A stretch of DNA of 64,000 bases from Brevundimonas sp. A19_0 (GTDB lineage Bacteria; Pseudomonadota; Alphaproteobacteria; Caulobacterales; Caulobacteraceae): contig NZ_JAGHQP010000009.1 in assembly GCF_017744255.1 (NCBI RefSeq), positions 36,895-100,894 of the forward strand. The letters are read 5' to 3'. Position numbers and translations under genes: made by a program. Within the stretch, counting starts at the first letter, position 1. The number at the start of each line of letters is the position of its first letter. The notes beneath the pieces were generated by a model that was not told the origin of the DNA, did no database searches, and saw only the letters and a list, made by a program, of their open reading frames with translations. Below, one piece after another: positions 1 to 11,902 of this stretch.

Positions 1-1
1 G

Positions 2-244
2 GAGCGGCGGGGCCTCGCCCACCGCATCGCCTCCATCAGTGCCTATGTCGCCTGCGCCGAGCCCGAAGCGGACGGCGACCCCGTACACGCCGCCGCCTTC
101 CTCATCTGCGACTGTTGCGGCGCCACCCAGGAGGTGACCGGCGAACAGGCGGTCAGCCTGAACCGGGCGGCCGCCACGGCCGGCTATGTGATCGACCACA
201 CGACCATCGAGGCCCACGGCCGCTGCCCGGCCTGCCGCGCGTGA
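2..244 (+). CDS. Fur/Zur-family metalloregulator, C-terminal part (5' truncated by window edge)
   Basis: The reading frame is open from the first bases and ends in TGA at 242-244, giving the last 80 residues of a protein. It contains a CDCC pair and a CPAC pair separated by about 45 residues. This is the layout of the structural zinc site (two CxxC motifs) in the dimerisation domain of Fur-family repressors. The HIASISAY-like and HGRCPACRA segments suit a Zur-type member, but the DNA-binding half lies outside the window, so iron versus zinc specificity cannot be decided. The next gene starts at a GTG overlapping its stop (GTGA), suggesting cotranscription. Confidence 0.75.
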   Translation, partial: ERRGLAHRIASISAYVACAEPEADGDPVHAAAFLICDCCGATQEVTGEQAVSLNRAAATAGYVIDHTTIEAHGRCPACRA

Positions 245-1140
245 AGCCGGCGGAACGCCGCCTCTCACTGCCCGTCGGGACGGAGGGGGCCCTGTCCGTG
301 CTGGAGCTGGGACGGGCCGAGGGACCGGTCGATCTGGTCTTCCTGCACGCCAATGGCTTCAATGCGTCCACCTACCGCCCCCTGCTGGCGCCACTGGCCG
401 AGGCGCGGCGGATATGGCTGGTCGACCAACGCGGACACGGCCTGACCGACCTGCCCGCCGATCCGGCCGGACGGCGCGGCTGGCAGGATTTGCGGGGTGA
501 TCTGATCGCCTTGATCGACCAGACCGAAGGAGACCCGGTTCTGGCCGGCCATTCCATGGGCGGTACCGTCAGCCTGCTGGCCGCCGCCCACCGGCCTGAA
601 CGGGTCCGCAGCCTGCTGTTACTCGACCCCGTCATCTGGCTGCCGCTGACCACGCTTGCTTTCAACCTGCCCGGCGTGGGCCGCATGGCAGAACGCATTC
701 CGCTGGTCCGCAATGCCCTGAAACGGCGTGCCGACTTTCCGGATCGCGAGACGGCGCGAAGGGCCTATCGCGGGCGGGGCGCCTTCGCCGGCTGGCCGGA
801 TGCGGTGCTCGATGCATGGCTGGAAACCGGCCTCAAGCCCGCCGACGAGGGGCTGACCCTGTCCTGTCGTCCGGAATGGGAGGCCTCCAATTATGCCGCC
901 CAGGGACACAACCCCTGGGGCGCCCTGACGCGGTTCCGGGGACCGATTCACATCCTGAGGGCCCGGACCCGCTCGACCTGTCACGCGCCGGACCGGCCGC
1001 CCGGCCTGTCCCATGTGCGCAGCGAGCGCCTCGCCGGGGCCACGCATTTCCTGCCCATGCTGAACCCCGACGCCGTCCGCGCCGCGCTGTTGCAGCAGCT
1101 TGATGCGGACGGGGTGGCCTCGCCCGGTTCCGCACGGTAA
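241..1140 (+). CDS. Alpha/beta hydrolase
   Basis: A 299-residue alpha/beta-hydrolase-fold enzyme. The oxyanion region is FLHANGFNASTY, the nucleophile elbow is GHSMGG (serine in GxSxG), and a late ATHFLPM segment supplies the likely catalytic histidine. The substrate is unknown; the family includes esterases, lipases and C-C hydrolases. I chose the GTG at 241 because it overlaps the TGA of the upstream Fur-family gene and gives a normal family N-terminus. The frame is open further upstream but would there run antisense to nothing and through the regulator. Translational coupling to the regulator is inferred from the overlap. Confidence 0.8.
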   Translation: MKPAERRLSLPVGTEGALSVLELGRAEGPVDLVFLHANGFNASTYRPLLAPLAEARRIWLVDQRGHGLTDLPADPAGRRGWQDLRGDLIALIDQTEGDPVLAGHSMGGTVSLLAAAHRPERVRSLLLLDPVIWLPLTTLAFNLPGVGRMAERIPLVRNALKRRADFPDRETARRAYRGRGAFAGWPDAVLDAWLETGLKPADEGLTLSCRPEWEASNYAAQGHNPWGALTRFRGPIHILRARTRSTCHAPDRPPGLSHVRSERLAGATHFLPMLNPDAVRAALLQQLDADGVASPGSAR

Positions 1141-1187
1141 ACCGCCCGCAATCACAAGAACGCCCGCCTTCCAGGAGAGAGACGCCC

Positions 1188-2690
1188 ATGCGCGACATCC
1201 ACCATTTCATCAACGGCCAGAGCGTCACCGGTACCTCGGGCCGGTTCGGCGACGTCTTCAATCCGAACACCGGCGAGGTCCAGGCCCGCGTGCAACTGGC
1301 CACCGAGGCGGAAATGGACCGCGCCGTCCAGGCGGCCCAGGCCGCTTTCGAGGGCTGGTCCAGCGTCAACCCGCAGCGCCGCGCCCGCGTGATGTTCGAG
1401 TTCAAGCGTCTGGTCGAGGCCAATATGGGCGAGCTGGCCGAGCTGCTGTCCAGCGAGCACGGCAAGGTGATCGCCGACTCGAAGGGCGACGTCCAGCGCG
1501 GGCTCGAGGTCATCGAATTCGCCTGCGGCATCCCGCATGCGGTCAAGGGGGAATACACCTGGGGCGCGGGCCCCGGCATCGACGTCTATTCCATGCGCCA
1601 GCCGCTGGGCGTGGTGGCCGGCATCACCCCGTTCAACTTCCCCGCCATGATCCCGATGTGGATGTTCGGTGTGGCCATCGCCGTCGGCAACACCTTCATC
1701 CTCAAGCCGTCCGAGCGCGATCCGTCCGTGCCGGTCCGTCTGGCCGAGCTGATGATGGAGGCGGGCGCCCCCGCCGGTGTGCTGAACGTGGTGCACGGCG
1801 ACAAGACGGCGGTCGACGCCATCCTGACCCACCCCCAGGTCCACGCCGTCAGCTTCGTCGGCAGCTCGGACATCGCCAACTATGTCTATCAGACCGGCGC
1901 GGCCCACGGGAAACGCGTCCAGGCGATGGGCGGCGCCAAGAACCACGGCATCGTCCTGCCCGACGCCGACATGGACCAGGTGGTCAAGGACCTGTCAGGC
2001 GCCGCCTTCGGCTCGGCCGGCGAACGCTGCATGGCCCTGCCGGTCGTGGTGCCGGTCGGCGACAAGACCGCCGACATCCTCCGGGAACGGATGATCGCCG
2101 AGATCGAGACCCTCAAGGTCGGCATCTCGACCGATGACGGCGCCCACTACGGCCCCGTGGTCACCGCCCAGCACAAGGCGCGCGTCGAGGGGTGGATCGA
2201 CCAGGGCGTCCAGGACGGCGCCGAACTGGTCGTCGACGGCCGGGGCTTCACCCTGCAGGGTCACGAGAACGGCTATTTCGTCGGCCCGTCGCTGTTCGAC
2301 CACGTCAAGCCCGAAATGGACTCCTACAAGGAAGAGATCTTCGGCCCGGTCCTGCAGATCGTCCGGGCCCAGAGCTTCGAGGAGGCCCTGGCCCTGCCGT
2401 CGACGCACCAGTACGGCAACGGCGTCGCCATCTTCACCCAGAACGGCCGCGCGGCCCGCGACTTCGCCGCCCGGGTCAATGTCGGCATGGTCGGCATCAA
2501 TGTGCCGATCCCGGTGCCGGTCGCCTATCACACCTTCGGCGGCTGGAAGCGTTCCGCGTTCGGCGACACCAACCAGCACGGCATGGAGGGCGTGAAGTTC
2601 TGGACCAAGGTCAAGACCGTCACCGCCCGCTGGCCCGACAGCGAGCTGGAACACGCCGACAGCTCCTTCGTCATCCCGACGATGGGATAG
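1188..2690 (+). CDS. mmsA: CoA-acylating methylmalonate-semialdehyde dehydrogenase
   Basis: A 500-residue aldehyde dehydrogenase. MmsA converts (methyl)malonate semialdehyde to propionyl- or acetyl-CoA with NAD+ in valine, beta-alanine and inositol catabolism. Visible marks are the PFNFPAMIPMWMF segment, the catalytic cysteine at about residue 281 in GSAGERCMAL, and the C-terminal GGWKRSAFGD region, all typical of the MmsA branch rather than general ALDHs. The length matches the family. The ATG follows an AGGAGAG ribosome site. It lies 47 bp after the hydrolase. No other valine-pathway gene is adjacent. Confidence 0.93.
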   Translation: MRDIHHFINGQSVTGTSGRFGDVFNPNTGEVQARVQLATEAEMDRAVQAAQAAFEGWSSVNPQRRARVMFEFKRLVEANMGELAELLSSEHGKVIADSKGDVQRGLEVIEFACGIPHAVKGEYTWGAGPGIDVYSMRQPLGVVAGITPFNFPAMIPMWMFGVAIAVGNTFILKPSERDPSVPVRLAELMMEAGAPAGVLNVVHGDKTAVDAILTHPQVHAVSFVGSSDIANYVYQTGAAHGKRVQAMGGAKNHGIVLPDADMDQVVKDLSGAAFGSAGERCMALPVVVPVGDKTADILRERMIAEIETLKVGISTDDGAHYGPVVTAQHKARVEGWIDQGVQDGAELVVDGRGFTLQGHENGYFVGPSLFDHVKPEMDSYKEEIFGPVLQIVRAQSFEEALALPSTHQYGNGVAIFTQNGRAARDFAARVNVGMVGINVPIPVPVAYHTFGGWKRSAFGDTNQHGMEGVKFWTKVKTVTARWPDSELEHADSSFVIPTMG

Positions 2691-2786
2691 GCGGTCTGCC
2701 TCCGGGCGAAACCGCTTGACCGTCTTCGTAATGCCGACAGAACGGTGCTAGGGTTAACCTCTAACCACTGAGGAGCAGTTCCGGGG

Positions 2787-3668
2787 ATGCGTCGGTTTCT
2801 CGTCTGGTCGGCCCTGGCCGCGCTGGTAGGCCTGTTGATCGCCGGTGGCGGTTACTGGGCCTACTGGACCTATTACGCCCGGTTCCAGCCGGTCACAGTC
2901 TCGCGCGATCAGGCGGCCATCCAGGCCCTCCTGGACGAGGCAGGCTGGATCTCGGCCGGAGGCGGGGGTGCGCCGGTCTATATCGTCGGCTATCGCGACA
3001 GCGCCGCCATGCAACGCTACGAGCGCGAGGAAGTGCCCAAGCTGCGAGCGGCCGGTGCCGAGGTACGCATCATCGTCTTCGCCCGTCCCGACCGCGAGGG
3101 CATGGAACAATCGACCGAGGCCGAGCGCGCCACGGTCGCGGAGCTGTGGCTGACCCGCGACTGGCCCCTCTACGAGCGCTGGACGGCCACCCCCACCGCC
3201 AGCTGGACCGCCGCAGGCATTCCCTCGGCCGACGACAATCTGGCCCGCAGCGCCGTCGTCGACGCCGGCCAGAAATTCGTGACCGACCTGACCGGCTATC
3301 TGCGCAATTCGGGCCTGCAGCCGGGCTATCCGCTGATCCTGTGGCGCGACGAGCAGGGCTATATGCGCGCCTGCGCCTGTACTGATCCGCGGTCATGGGT
3401 GTTCATCCGCGACGATCTGGGCGCGCCGGACCGCATCGATGCCGACGCGCCGGTTGAGCTGGGCCTTGAGCCTGAACAGTCGCCCGAAGGGTCGCTGCCG
3501 CCGCTGGAATATCCGGACCTGCCGCCGATCCCGGACAGCGACGCGTCGGCGGCGGAGACCGGCCCGGATACGCCCACGTCGTCCGAGGCCCGCCCGGCAC
3601 CACGTCAGCCGTCCACCCCGCGCCCGGCGCCCAAGGCCCAGCGTCAGGACGACACCACCTTCTACTAA
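2787..3668 (+). CDS. Membrane-anchored protein of unknown function
   Basis: A 293-residue protein I do not recognise. Residues about 4-30 form one hydrophobic segment rich in L, A, G, Y and W, without a clear cleavage site, so it is probably a single-pass anchor with the rest in the periplasm. The middle (about 35-220) looks like a compact domain: VYIVGYRDSAAM followed by AEVRIIVFARPD is reminiscent of a thioredoxin- or flavodoxin-like alternating fold, and a CAC pair occurs near residue 200. The last 70 residues are low-complexity and rich in P, A, E and T. Start is the ATG after a GAGGAG site. It is convergent with the PLP enzyme, whose stop lies 1 bp away. Confidence 0.6.
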   Translation: MRRFLVWSALAALVGLLIAGGGYWAYWTYYARFQPVTVSRDQAAIQALLDEAGWISAGGGGAPVYIVGYRDSAAMQRYEREEVPKLRAAGAEVRIIVFARPDREGMEQSTEAERATVAELWLTRDWPLYERWTATPTASWTAAGIPSADDNLARSAVVDAGQKFVTDLTGYLRNSGLQPGYPLILWRDEQGYMRACACTDPRSWVFIRDDLGAPDRIDADAPVELGLEPEQSPEGSLPPLEYPDLPPIPDSDASAAETGPDTPTSSEARPAPRQPSTPRPAPKAQRQDDTTFY

Positions 3669-3669
3669 A

Positions 3670-4860
3670 TCAGTCGGCCAGCACCCGGGCACAGCCCTCG
3701 ATCAGGCGGGCGACGTCGTCCTCGTCCTGATAGAGGCCAAAGCCGAACCGGATGATGTCGTCGCGCACATCGGTGATGATGTCGGCCTCCAGCAGGCGTG
3801 CGCGCCAGGCCTGGGCCTCGGGGTGGCGGATGGCCAGGAACCGCGCCCGCGCCGGCAGATCATTGGCCGGTGCCCCCGCGATCGGATTGACGATCTCGGC
3901 CGTGCCCAGGAGGCCGCATTCCCCGTCCTGTACGGCACCCTGGAACTGGGCCAGCCGGCTGAGCGCATGGTCGGTGATGACCGGCGTGGTCAGCCCCTCG
4001 GCCGCCAGCATCCGGCGCACCGCGTTGAAGCGATAGAGCGGCGTGGGATCGAAGGTCGCGCCCCAGAAACGGCCGGCATCGCCGCGATAGCGCACACCCT
4101 CGGGCGGGCCCATCAGATTGCCGAACTCGGCGAACCAGCCCGTTATCTCCGGGCGCTCGCAATAGCCGTGGGGCGCATGAAGGATACCGGCCCCCTCGCC
4201 CGCCATGACGTATTTGTAGCCGCCGGTCACATAGAACAGTCGGTCCGCCACCACCGACAGATCGGTCGGGGTCGCCATGAAGCCGTGATAGCCGTCGACG
4301 ATGCCCCACGGTCCTTCCCGGCGGCACAGGTCGGCCAAGCCCTCAAGCCCACGGAACACCTGTCCGGTGCGGAAGAACACCTGGCTGATGACGAACAGAT
4401 CGAAGTCGCCTGAGCGAGCCGCGTCCAGATAGCGTTCGGTCAGGGTTTCGGCCGGGTCGGGCGCGACGCGGGTCACCACGGCCTGCCCGGACTCTTCCCA
4501 GCGCTCGGCCTGCCGCCGGAAGGCGTGGAACTCGCCACCCGTGGTCAGGATGCGCACAGGCCGCTGCTGCATGCCCGACACGATGCGGATCAGGAAATCG
4601 TGGGTGTTCTGGGCAAAGACGACCGTTTCGGGATCGGGCAACGAAAGCTCGCCCGCCACATGGCCCTGGGCCTCGGGCACCACCTCGCCGAACACGCGGT
4701 CCCACTTCTTGTCCGCCAGCCGCACGCCGTCATTCCAGGCCTCGACCTGGCCATCGAGGCTGGCGTCGGGCCACAGGTGGTGGCTGTGGGCCGCGAAATG
4801 CAGCCGCCCCGGCGCCGCCGCGAGCGCCCGTTTGAACAGATCCTTGCGCGCCGTGGTCAT
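3670..4860 (-). CDS. Class V PLP-dependent aminotransferase/kynureninase-like enzyme
   Basis: A 396-residue fold-type I PLP enzyme. The likely Schiff-base lysine is in GGYKYVMAGEG, with the upstream aspartate in WGIVDGYHGF, as in kynureninase and cysteine-desulfurase relatives. The N-terminal FAAHSHHLWPD segment is seen in the kynureninase-like branch. The substrate is not clear, so kynureninase activity should not be assumed. It is read in the same direction as secA and starts 90 bp downstream of it; that gap contains palindromic sequence. Length is normal for the family. Confidence 0.75.
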   Translation of the reverse strand: MTTARKDLFKRALAAAPGRLHFAAHSHHLWPDASLDGQVEAWNDGVRLADKKWDRVFGEVVPEAQGHVAGELSLPDPETVVFAQNTHDFLIRIVSGMQQRPVRILTTGGEFHAFRRQAERWEESGQAVVTRVAPDPAETLTERYLDAARSGDFDLFVISQVFFRTGQVFRGLEGLADLCRREGPWGIVDGYHGFMATPTDLSVVADRLFYVTGGYKYVMAGEGAGILHAPHGYCERPEITGWFAEFGNLMGPPEGVRYRGDAGRFWGATFDPTPLYRFNAVRRMLAAEGLTTPVITDHALSRLAQFQGAVQDGECGLLGTAEIVNPIAGAPANDLPARARFLAIRHPEAQAWRARLLEADIITDVRDDIIRFGFGLYQDEDDVARLIEGCARVLAD

Positions 4861-4899
4861 GCGTCAGCCTCCCAAGCTGTCATCCGTCCGCCCGTCCTC

Positions 4900-4950
4900 G
4901 CTCAAGCAGCGAGCGACCGCGTCGCGAGCGTTAGCGCGGCGCAACGCGCC
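4900..4950. repeat. Palindromic repeat element between secA and the PLP-enzyme gene
   Basis: Bases 4900-4935 match 27914-27949 inside thiC at 35 of 36 positions, 31 of them contiguous. The unit folds into adjacent short hairpins: CTCGCT/AGCGAG (4897-4902 with 4908-4913, 5-nt loop) and GCGAC/GTCGC (4913-4917 with 4921-4925, 3-nt loop). A third hairpin GGCGC/GCGCC follows at 4938-4950, directly after the secA stop. This suggests a small dispersed palindromic element that may also influence the 3' end of secA mRNA. Confidence 0.75.
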
Positions 4951-7800
<2,850 letters not shown>

Positions 7801-8086
7801 GGGGGATCCGGGAAAGGTACGGTGAGCCGGCGGGCTCAATCTGTGGGGCCCTGTCTTCGGGGCGGCGGCGAACAGCGATACACGCCATCGCGGCGCGGGC
7901 CTTCGCGCCATCCGGCGCCGGCGGGGGCAAAAACCCCGGAACCCGGCCACGCGAACGGTGGAAACCCCTCGACTTGGGCGCAGGCGGGACTTAAGCACCG
8001 GCCTTATCCCTGTCAACGCGAGGGGCATTCCGTCAGGCTTTCCCCGGCCTCCGGGGCGCCCCCTCGCCCGGGTCGAGGAGCGCACC

Positions 8087-8998
8087 ATGCGACTGTCGTC
8101 CAACCCGATTGCCGGCCTGCTGACGGCCTTGATGCTGGCACTTGCCCTGTCCGCCTGTACCGGCGACCGCGGCGGCGACAGCCCGCCCCAGCCCGGCGAT
8201 CAGGCCGTGGCCCGGGTCGCGGGCGAGACCATCTGGGCCTCTGACGTCAAGCGCGAGGCGGTGGCCCAGGGCCTGATCGGCGAGGGTGAGCCCCTCGACG
8301 TCACCTCCAGCCTGTTCCGGCGGGTGCTGGACGAGGTCATCGACCAGAAGCTGCTGGCCCGCGAGGCCGAGCGCCGGGGCCTCGACAAGAGCCCACTGGT
8401 CCAGCGCCGTCTGGAAATCACCCGCGACCGTATCCTGGGCGACGTTCTGGTCGAGGCCGTCGTCAACGGCACCATCACCGACCAGTCGGTCGAGGCCCTC
8501 TATCAGGAGCAGCTGCAACTGGCCCGCTCGTCCGAGGAGGTCCGCATCCGCCTGATCCTGTCGCGCACCCGCCAGGAGGCCGAGACCGTCATGGGCGTGC
8601 TGGGCACCGGGGCCGCCTTCGAGGCCGTCGCCGCCGAAAGCTCGATCGACGAGGCGACCCGTTTCTCGGGCGGTGATCTGGGCTATCGCACCCTGGATGT
8701 CCTGCCGGAAGCCTTCGCCAATGCCCTGCGCGACAAGCCGGCCGGCTCGACCGTCGGCCCGTTCGAGACCGAGGGCGGCTGGGCCGTGGTCCGGGTCGAG
8801 GACCGTCGCCGCGAGACCCCCCCGACGCTGGAACAGGCCCGGCCCCAGATCGTCCGCTATCTGACCTATGAGGGGGTGCGCCAGCTTCTGGAACAGCTGC
8901 GCGGCCGCGCCGATGTCGAACTTCTGCTCGGTGCCGAGGCCGAGTCCCCGGCCGAGGAACCCGCCTCGGCGCCCGTCTCCGCAGGAACCGGCGAATGA
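8087..8998 (+). CDS. PpiC/parvulin-type peptidyl-prolyl isomerase lipoprotein
   Basis: A 303-residue exported isomerase. The N-terminus has a signal peptide ending in a lipobox (ALALSAC, Cys at about 24), so it is probably anchored in a membrane facing the periplasm. A SurA-N-like helical segment (about 40-150) precedes a parvulin domain (about 155-265) with the typical IRLILSRT... and GGDLGYR...LPEAFANAL...[14 protein letters not shown] pattern. A P/A/E-rich tail follows. The probable role is folding of envelope proteins, which fits its position divergent from secA. The ATG follows GAGGAG. The stop overlaps argJ (ATGA). Confidence 0.85.
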   Translation: MRLSSNPIAGLLTALMLALALSACTGDRGGDSPPQPGDQAVARVAGETIWASDVKREAVAQGLIGEGEPLDVTSSLFRRVLDEVIDQKLLAREAERRGLDKSPLVQRRLEITRDRILGDVLVEAVVNGTITDQSVEALYQEQLQLARSSEEVRIRLILSRTRQEAETVMGVLGTGAAFEAVAAESSIDEATRFSGGDLGYRTLDVLPEAFANALRDKPAGSTVGPFETEGGWAVVRVEDRRRETPPTLEQARPQIVRYLTYEGVRQLLEQLRGRADVELLLGAEAESPAEEPASAPVSAGTGE

Positions 8999-10380
8999 AG
9001 ACTCCGAAGACCCGCCCCGCCGGCCGCAACGCGCTCGAAAAGGCCTTCGACCCGATCACCACCGCCCTGAAGCGCGGCGGGAAGCCGGTCGCTGCCCCCG
9101 AGACCCCCGCAGCGCCGGGCAAACCCGGGCTCGAGATTTCCCCCCTGGCCGTGCCCTTTCCGGCCTTCGGTCATGTCGGTGGGGTCGAGATCGCCACGGC
9201 CCGCGCGGGCTTCTACAAGCACCAGCGCGACGATCTGGTGGTGTTCCGCTTTGCCCGGGGCACCAGCTGCGCGGGGGTCTTCACGCGGCACAAGGTGGGT
9301 TCGGCACCGGTCGACTGGTGCCGGCGCCATCTGGATTCCGATGATGGGGGCAAGGATGTGCGAGCCCTCGTGGTCAATGCGGGCTGTGCCAATGCCTTTA
9401 CCGGCAAGCCGGGGGCCGATGCCGCGCGTCGCACCGCCTCCGAGGTGGCCAAGCGCTTCGGCTGTCGCCAGCGCGACGTCATGCTCGCCTCGACCGGGGT
9501 CATCGGCGTCACCCTCGACGACCGCAAGATCGCCGCCCGCCTGTCCGAGATCGAGACGCGCCTCGACGCCGACACCCCGCCCGCCGAGCAATGGACGCGC
9601 GCCGGTCAGGGCATCATGACCACGGACACCTTCCCCAAGGGCTCCTATGTCGAGACCGAGATCGAGGGCTTCAAGGTCCGCATCGCCGGCATCGCCAAGG
9701 GATCGGGCATGATCGCGCCCGATATGGCGACCATGCTGGCCTTCATCGTCACCGATGCCGACATCCACCCCAATGTGCTGCGGGCCATGCTGGGCCTGCA
9801 TGTGCGCACCACCTTCAACTCGGTGACGGTCGACGGGGACACCTCGACCAACGACACCTGCCTGCTGTTCGCCACAGGTGCCTCGGGCGCGCCGCGCATC
9901 GGCCGGGTCGGGGATCGGCGGCTGAAGGCCTTCACCCGCGCGCTCGACGGCGTGATGCTGGACCTCGCCCACCAGCTGGTCCGCGACGGCGAGGGGGCGA
10001 CCAAATTCGTAAAGGTCACGGTGGACGGTGCTTCCAGCCCTGCCTCGGCCCGCAAGCTGGCCAAGTCGATCGCCGACAGCCCGCTGGTCAAGACGGCCAT
10101 CGCCGGCGAGGACGCCAACTGGGGCCGGATCGTCATGGCCGTCGGCAAGACCGAGGAAGCCGTCGACCGCGACCGGCTGGCCGTGCGCTTCGGACCGCAT
10201 GTGGCCGCGGTCGATGGCGCCCCCTCGCCCACCTACGACGAGGCGAAGATGAGCGCCTATATGAAGAATGCCGAGATCGACATCACGGTCGAGGTCGGCG
10301 CGGGCCGGGCCTCGGCCACCGTCTGGACCTGTGATCTGACCAAGCGCTACATTGAGATCAACGGCGATTACCGGTCGTGA
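8995..10380 (+). CDS. argJ: Bifunctional ornithine acetyltransferase / N-acetylglutamate synthase
   Basis: ArgJ transfers acetyl from N-acetylornithine to glutamate in the cyclic arginine pathway. It is translated as a precursor that cleaves itself between A and T of the ATML motif, here GSGMIAPDMATMLAFIV, giving alpha and beta chains. The C-terminus ends in the usual ...KRYIEINGDYRS. The protein is 461 residues, with about 50 residues rich in K, R, P and A ahead of the usual family start near EISPLAVPFP. The ATG at 8995 overlaps the upstream stop (ATGA), which supports this long form. The 3' end overlaps mutT (GTGA). Confidence 0.94.
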   Translation: MKTPKTRPAGRNALEKAFDPITTALKRGGKPVAAPETPAAPGKPGLEISPLAVPFPAFGHVGGVEIATARAGFYKHQRDDLVVFRFARGTSCAGVFTRHKVGSAPVDWCRRHLDSDDGGKDVRALVVNAGCANAFTGKPGADAARRTASEVAKRFGCRQRDVMLASTGVIGVTLDDRKIAARLSEIETRLDADTPPAEQWTRAGQGIMTTDTFPKGSYVETEIEGFKVRIAGIAKGSGMIAPDMATMLAFIVTDADIHPNVLRAMLGLHVRTTFNSVTVDGDTSTNDTCLLFATGASGAPRIGRVGDRRLKAFTRALDGVMLDLAHQLVRDGEGATKFVKVTVDGASSPASARKLAKSIADSPLVKTAIAGEDANWGRIVMAVGKTEEAVDRDRLAVRFGPHVAAVDGAPSPTYDEAKMSAYMKNAEIDITVEVGAGRASATVWTCDLTKRYIEINGDYRS

Positions 10381-10781
10381 CCCTCCCCACCGTTCTCGTC
10401 GTCGCCGTCGCCCTGATCGATACGGACGGGCGGGTGCTGATCGCCCAGCGCCCCGAGGGCAAGCAGCTGGCTGGCCTGTGGGAATTCCCGGGCGGCAAGG
10501 TCGAGCCGGGCGAGCGGCCGGAAGCCGCCCTGATCCGCGAACTGCGTGAGGAGCTGGGTATCGAGACGAAGGAGTCCTGCCTCGCGCCCTTCGTCTTCGC
10601 CAGCCACGCCTATGACAGCTTCCACCTGTTGATGCCGCTCTACCTGTGCCGCCGGTGGGAGGGCACGGTCGTGGCGCGCGAGCATGCGGCGCTCAAATGG
10701 GTGCGGCCGAACCAGCTGTCGGACTGGCCCATGCCGCCCGCCGACGCGCCCCTGATCGCCTGGCTTCGCGACCTTCTGTGA
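10377..10781 (+). CDS. mutT: MutT-type Nudix hydrolase (8-oxo-dGTP diphosphatase)
   Basis: A 134-residue Nudix enzyme. The Nudix box is complete: GGKVEPGERPEAALIRELREELG. The AQRPEGKQLAGLWEFPGGKVE context is characteristic of MutT-type enzymes that remove oxidised dGTP to prevent transversions. It begins at a GTG whose last two bases are shared with the argJ stop, so it is translationally coupled to arginine synthesis. That placement is common in Caulobacterales but the functional reason is not evident. Confidence 0.85.
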   Translation: MTLPTVLVVAVALIDTDGRVLIAQRPEGKQLAGLWEFPGGKVEPGERPEAALIRELREELGIETKESCLAPFVFASHAYDSFHLLMPLYLCRRWEGTVVAREHAALKWVRPNQLSDWPMPPADAPLIAWLRDLL

Positions 10782-10853
10782 CGATCAACGCGGTTTCTTA
10801 ACCGGCGGTCGGCCATGGTGCCGGTCAGGCACCCGGGCATCACAGGAGGAGCC

Positions 10854-11030
10854 GTGACCAGACTTCACCGCTTCCTCGACGACGACTCCGGCGCCACCTC
10901 GCTCGAGTACGGCCTGATCGTCTCGCTGATCTTTCTGGTCATCCTGTCAGCGCTCACGGCATTCGGGGGCACCAGTTCCGGCATCTTCAACACCGCCATG
11001 AACACCCTGCGGAGCGCGATGGGCGGCTAG
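10854..11030 (+). CDS. Flp family type IVb pilin
   Basis: A 58-residue prepilin starting at GTG 10854 after a strong AGGAGGAG site; an earlier in-frame start lacks one. A short charged leader (VTRLHRFLDDDSG) precedes the type IVb motif ATSLEYGLIVSLI, with Glu at +5 and Tyr at +6 of the expected mature chain after cleavage at Gly13. A hydrophobic helix and a short C-terminus follow. No tad/cpa assembly genes are nearby, so it is an orphan copy. Its TAG overlaps the stop of the convergent methyltransferase (shared CTAG). Confidence 0.85.
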   Translation: MTRLHRFLDDDSGATSLEYGLIVSLIFLVILSALTAFGGTSSGIFNTAMNTLRSAMGG

Positions 11031-11902
11031 GCCGTCCGCGGCGCCACCCGGAATCCGGTCGCCACGGAGCCGGGCTTCAGGGGCTTTGGCTGGTCCGGCG
11101 CCGGCGCCCATCCCGTCAGGAACAGGGTCTCGAAGGTCGCCACGACCCGCGGCCGCGCATCGTCGCCCGTCACCGAATGACGGGCGTCATAGAGGGCCGA
11201 GGCCCGTGCCATCACCCGGCGATTGAGGGGCGGCTTTGGCCCTTCCGGTGCGCCCGCCTCGCCCATGCCCCGCAGGTCCCGGACCAGCGCCCTCATGTCG
11301 CGGTAGCGCACCGCCACCGTGTCGCCATCGACCACCGGCAGGGCGAACCCGGCGCGTTGCATCAGGCCCGCCGCATCAAGGGCGTCGGCAAAGGGCGAGA
11401 CCCGCGGCGCCGCCCCGCCGGTTTCCTCCAGCTCGGCCCGCGTCAGGACATCGCGCAGCTCGGTCAGCGTCCCGGCCCCAAACATCGCCCCGAGGAACAG
11501 GCCGTCCGGCTTCAGCGCCCGCCGGATCTGGGCCAGCGCCCCCGGCAGGTCATTGGCCCAGTGCAGGCCCAGCACCGAGACGATCAGATCGACCGATCCG
11601 TCCTCGATCCCCAGCGGGCCCTCGCCCGGCACGGCCCGCCCGGAATCCGGGACGGGCGTCGTCACGGGTCCCAGCCGCGCGGCGGCGTCATGATCAGCCA
11701 GCACCTCGGCGAAAATTCCGGCACGGGGCGACAGGTCGACCACCACCGGAAAATCTCGCGGAATGGCATCCAGACTGTCGGCCAGTCCCTCTGCGGCGCG
11801 GCGGTGCAGGAAGTCGACCGGCGTCCCCGCCCCCTCCGCCCGTTGCACGCGCGCCATCCTGCGGGCAGGGTCGAACAGTCGGGGCGGTGCGGATGAGGTC
11901 AT
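11027..11902 (-). CDS. SAM-dependent methyltransferase, BioC-like branch
   Basis: A 291-residue class I methyltransferase. The glycine-rich SAM loop is degenerate (VVVDLSPRAGIFAEVL), followed by SVDLIVSVLGLHWANDLPGALAQIRRALKPDGLFLGAMFG, the motif IV-VI region of BioC/Methyltransf_11 proteins. The same family includes NDUFAF5-type complex I assembly factors, so a biotin role is not assured. The start chosen at 11902 (MTSSAPPRLFDPARR...) places its ATG on the same CATG tetramer as the divergent comF ATG. It ends in a stop shared with the Flp pilin gene. Confidence 0.72.
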   Translation of the reverse strand: MTSSAPPRLFDPARRMARVQRAEGAGTPVDFLHRRAAEGLADSLDAIPRDFPVVVDLSPRAGIFAEVLADHDAAARLGPVTTPVPDSGRAVPGEGPLGIEDGSVDLIVSVLGLHWANDLPGALAQIRRALKPDGLFLGAMFGAGTLTELRDVLTRAELEETGGAAPRVSPFADALDAAGLMQRAGFALPVVDGDTVAVRYRDMRALVRDLRGMGEAGAPEGPKPPLNRRVMARASALYDARHSVTGDDARPRVVATFETLFLTGWAPAPDQPKPLKPGSVATGFRVAPRTA

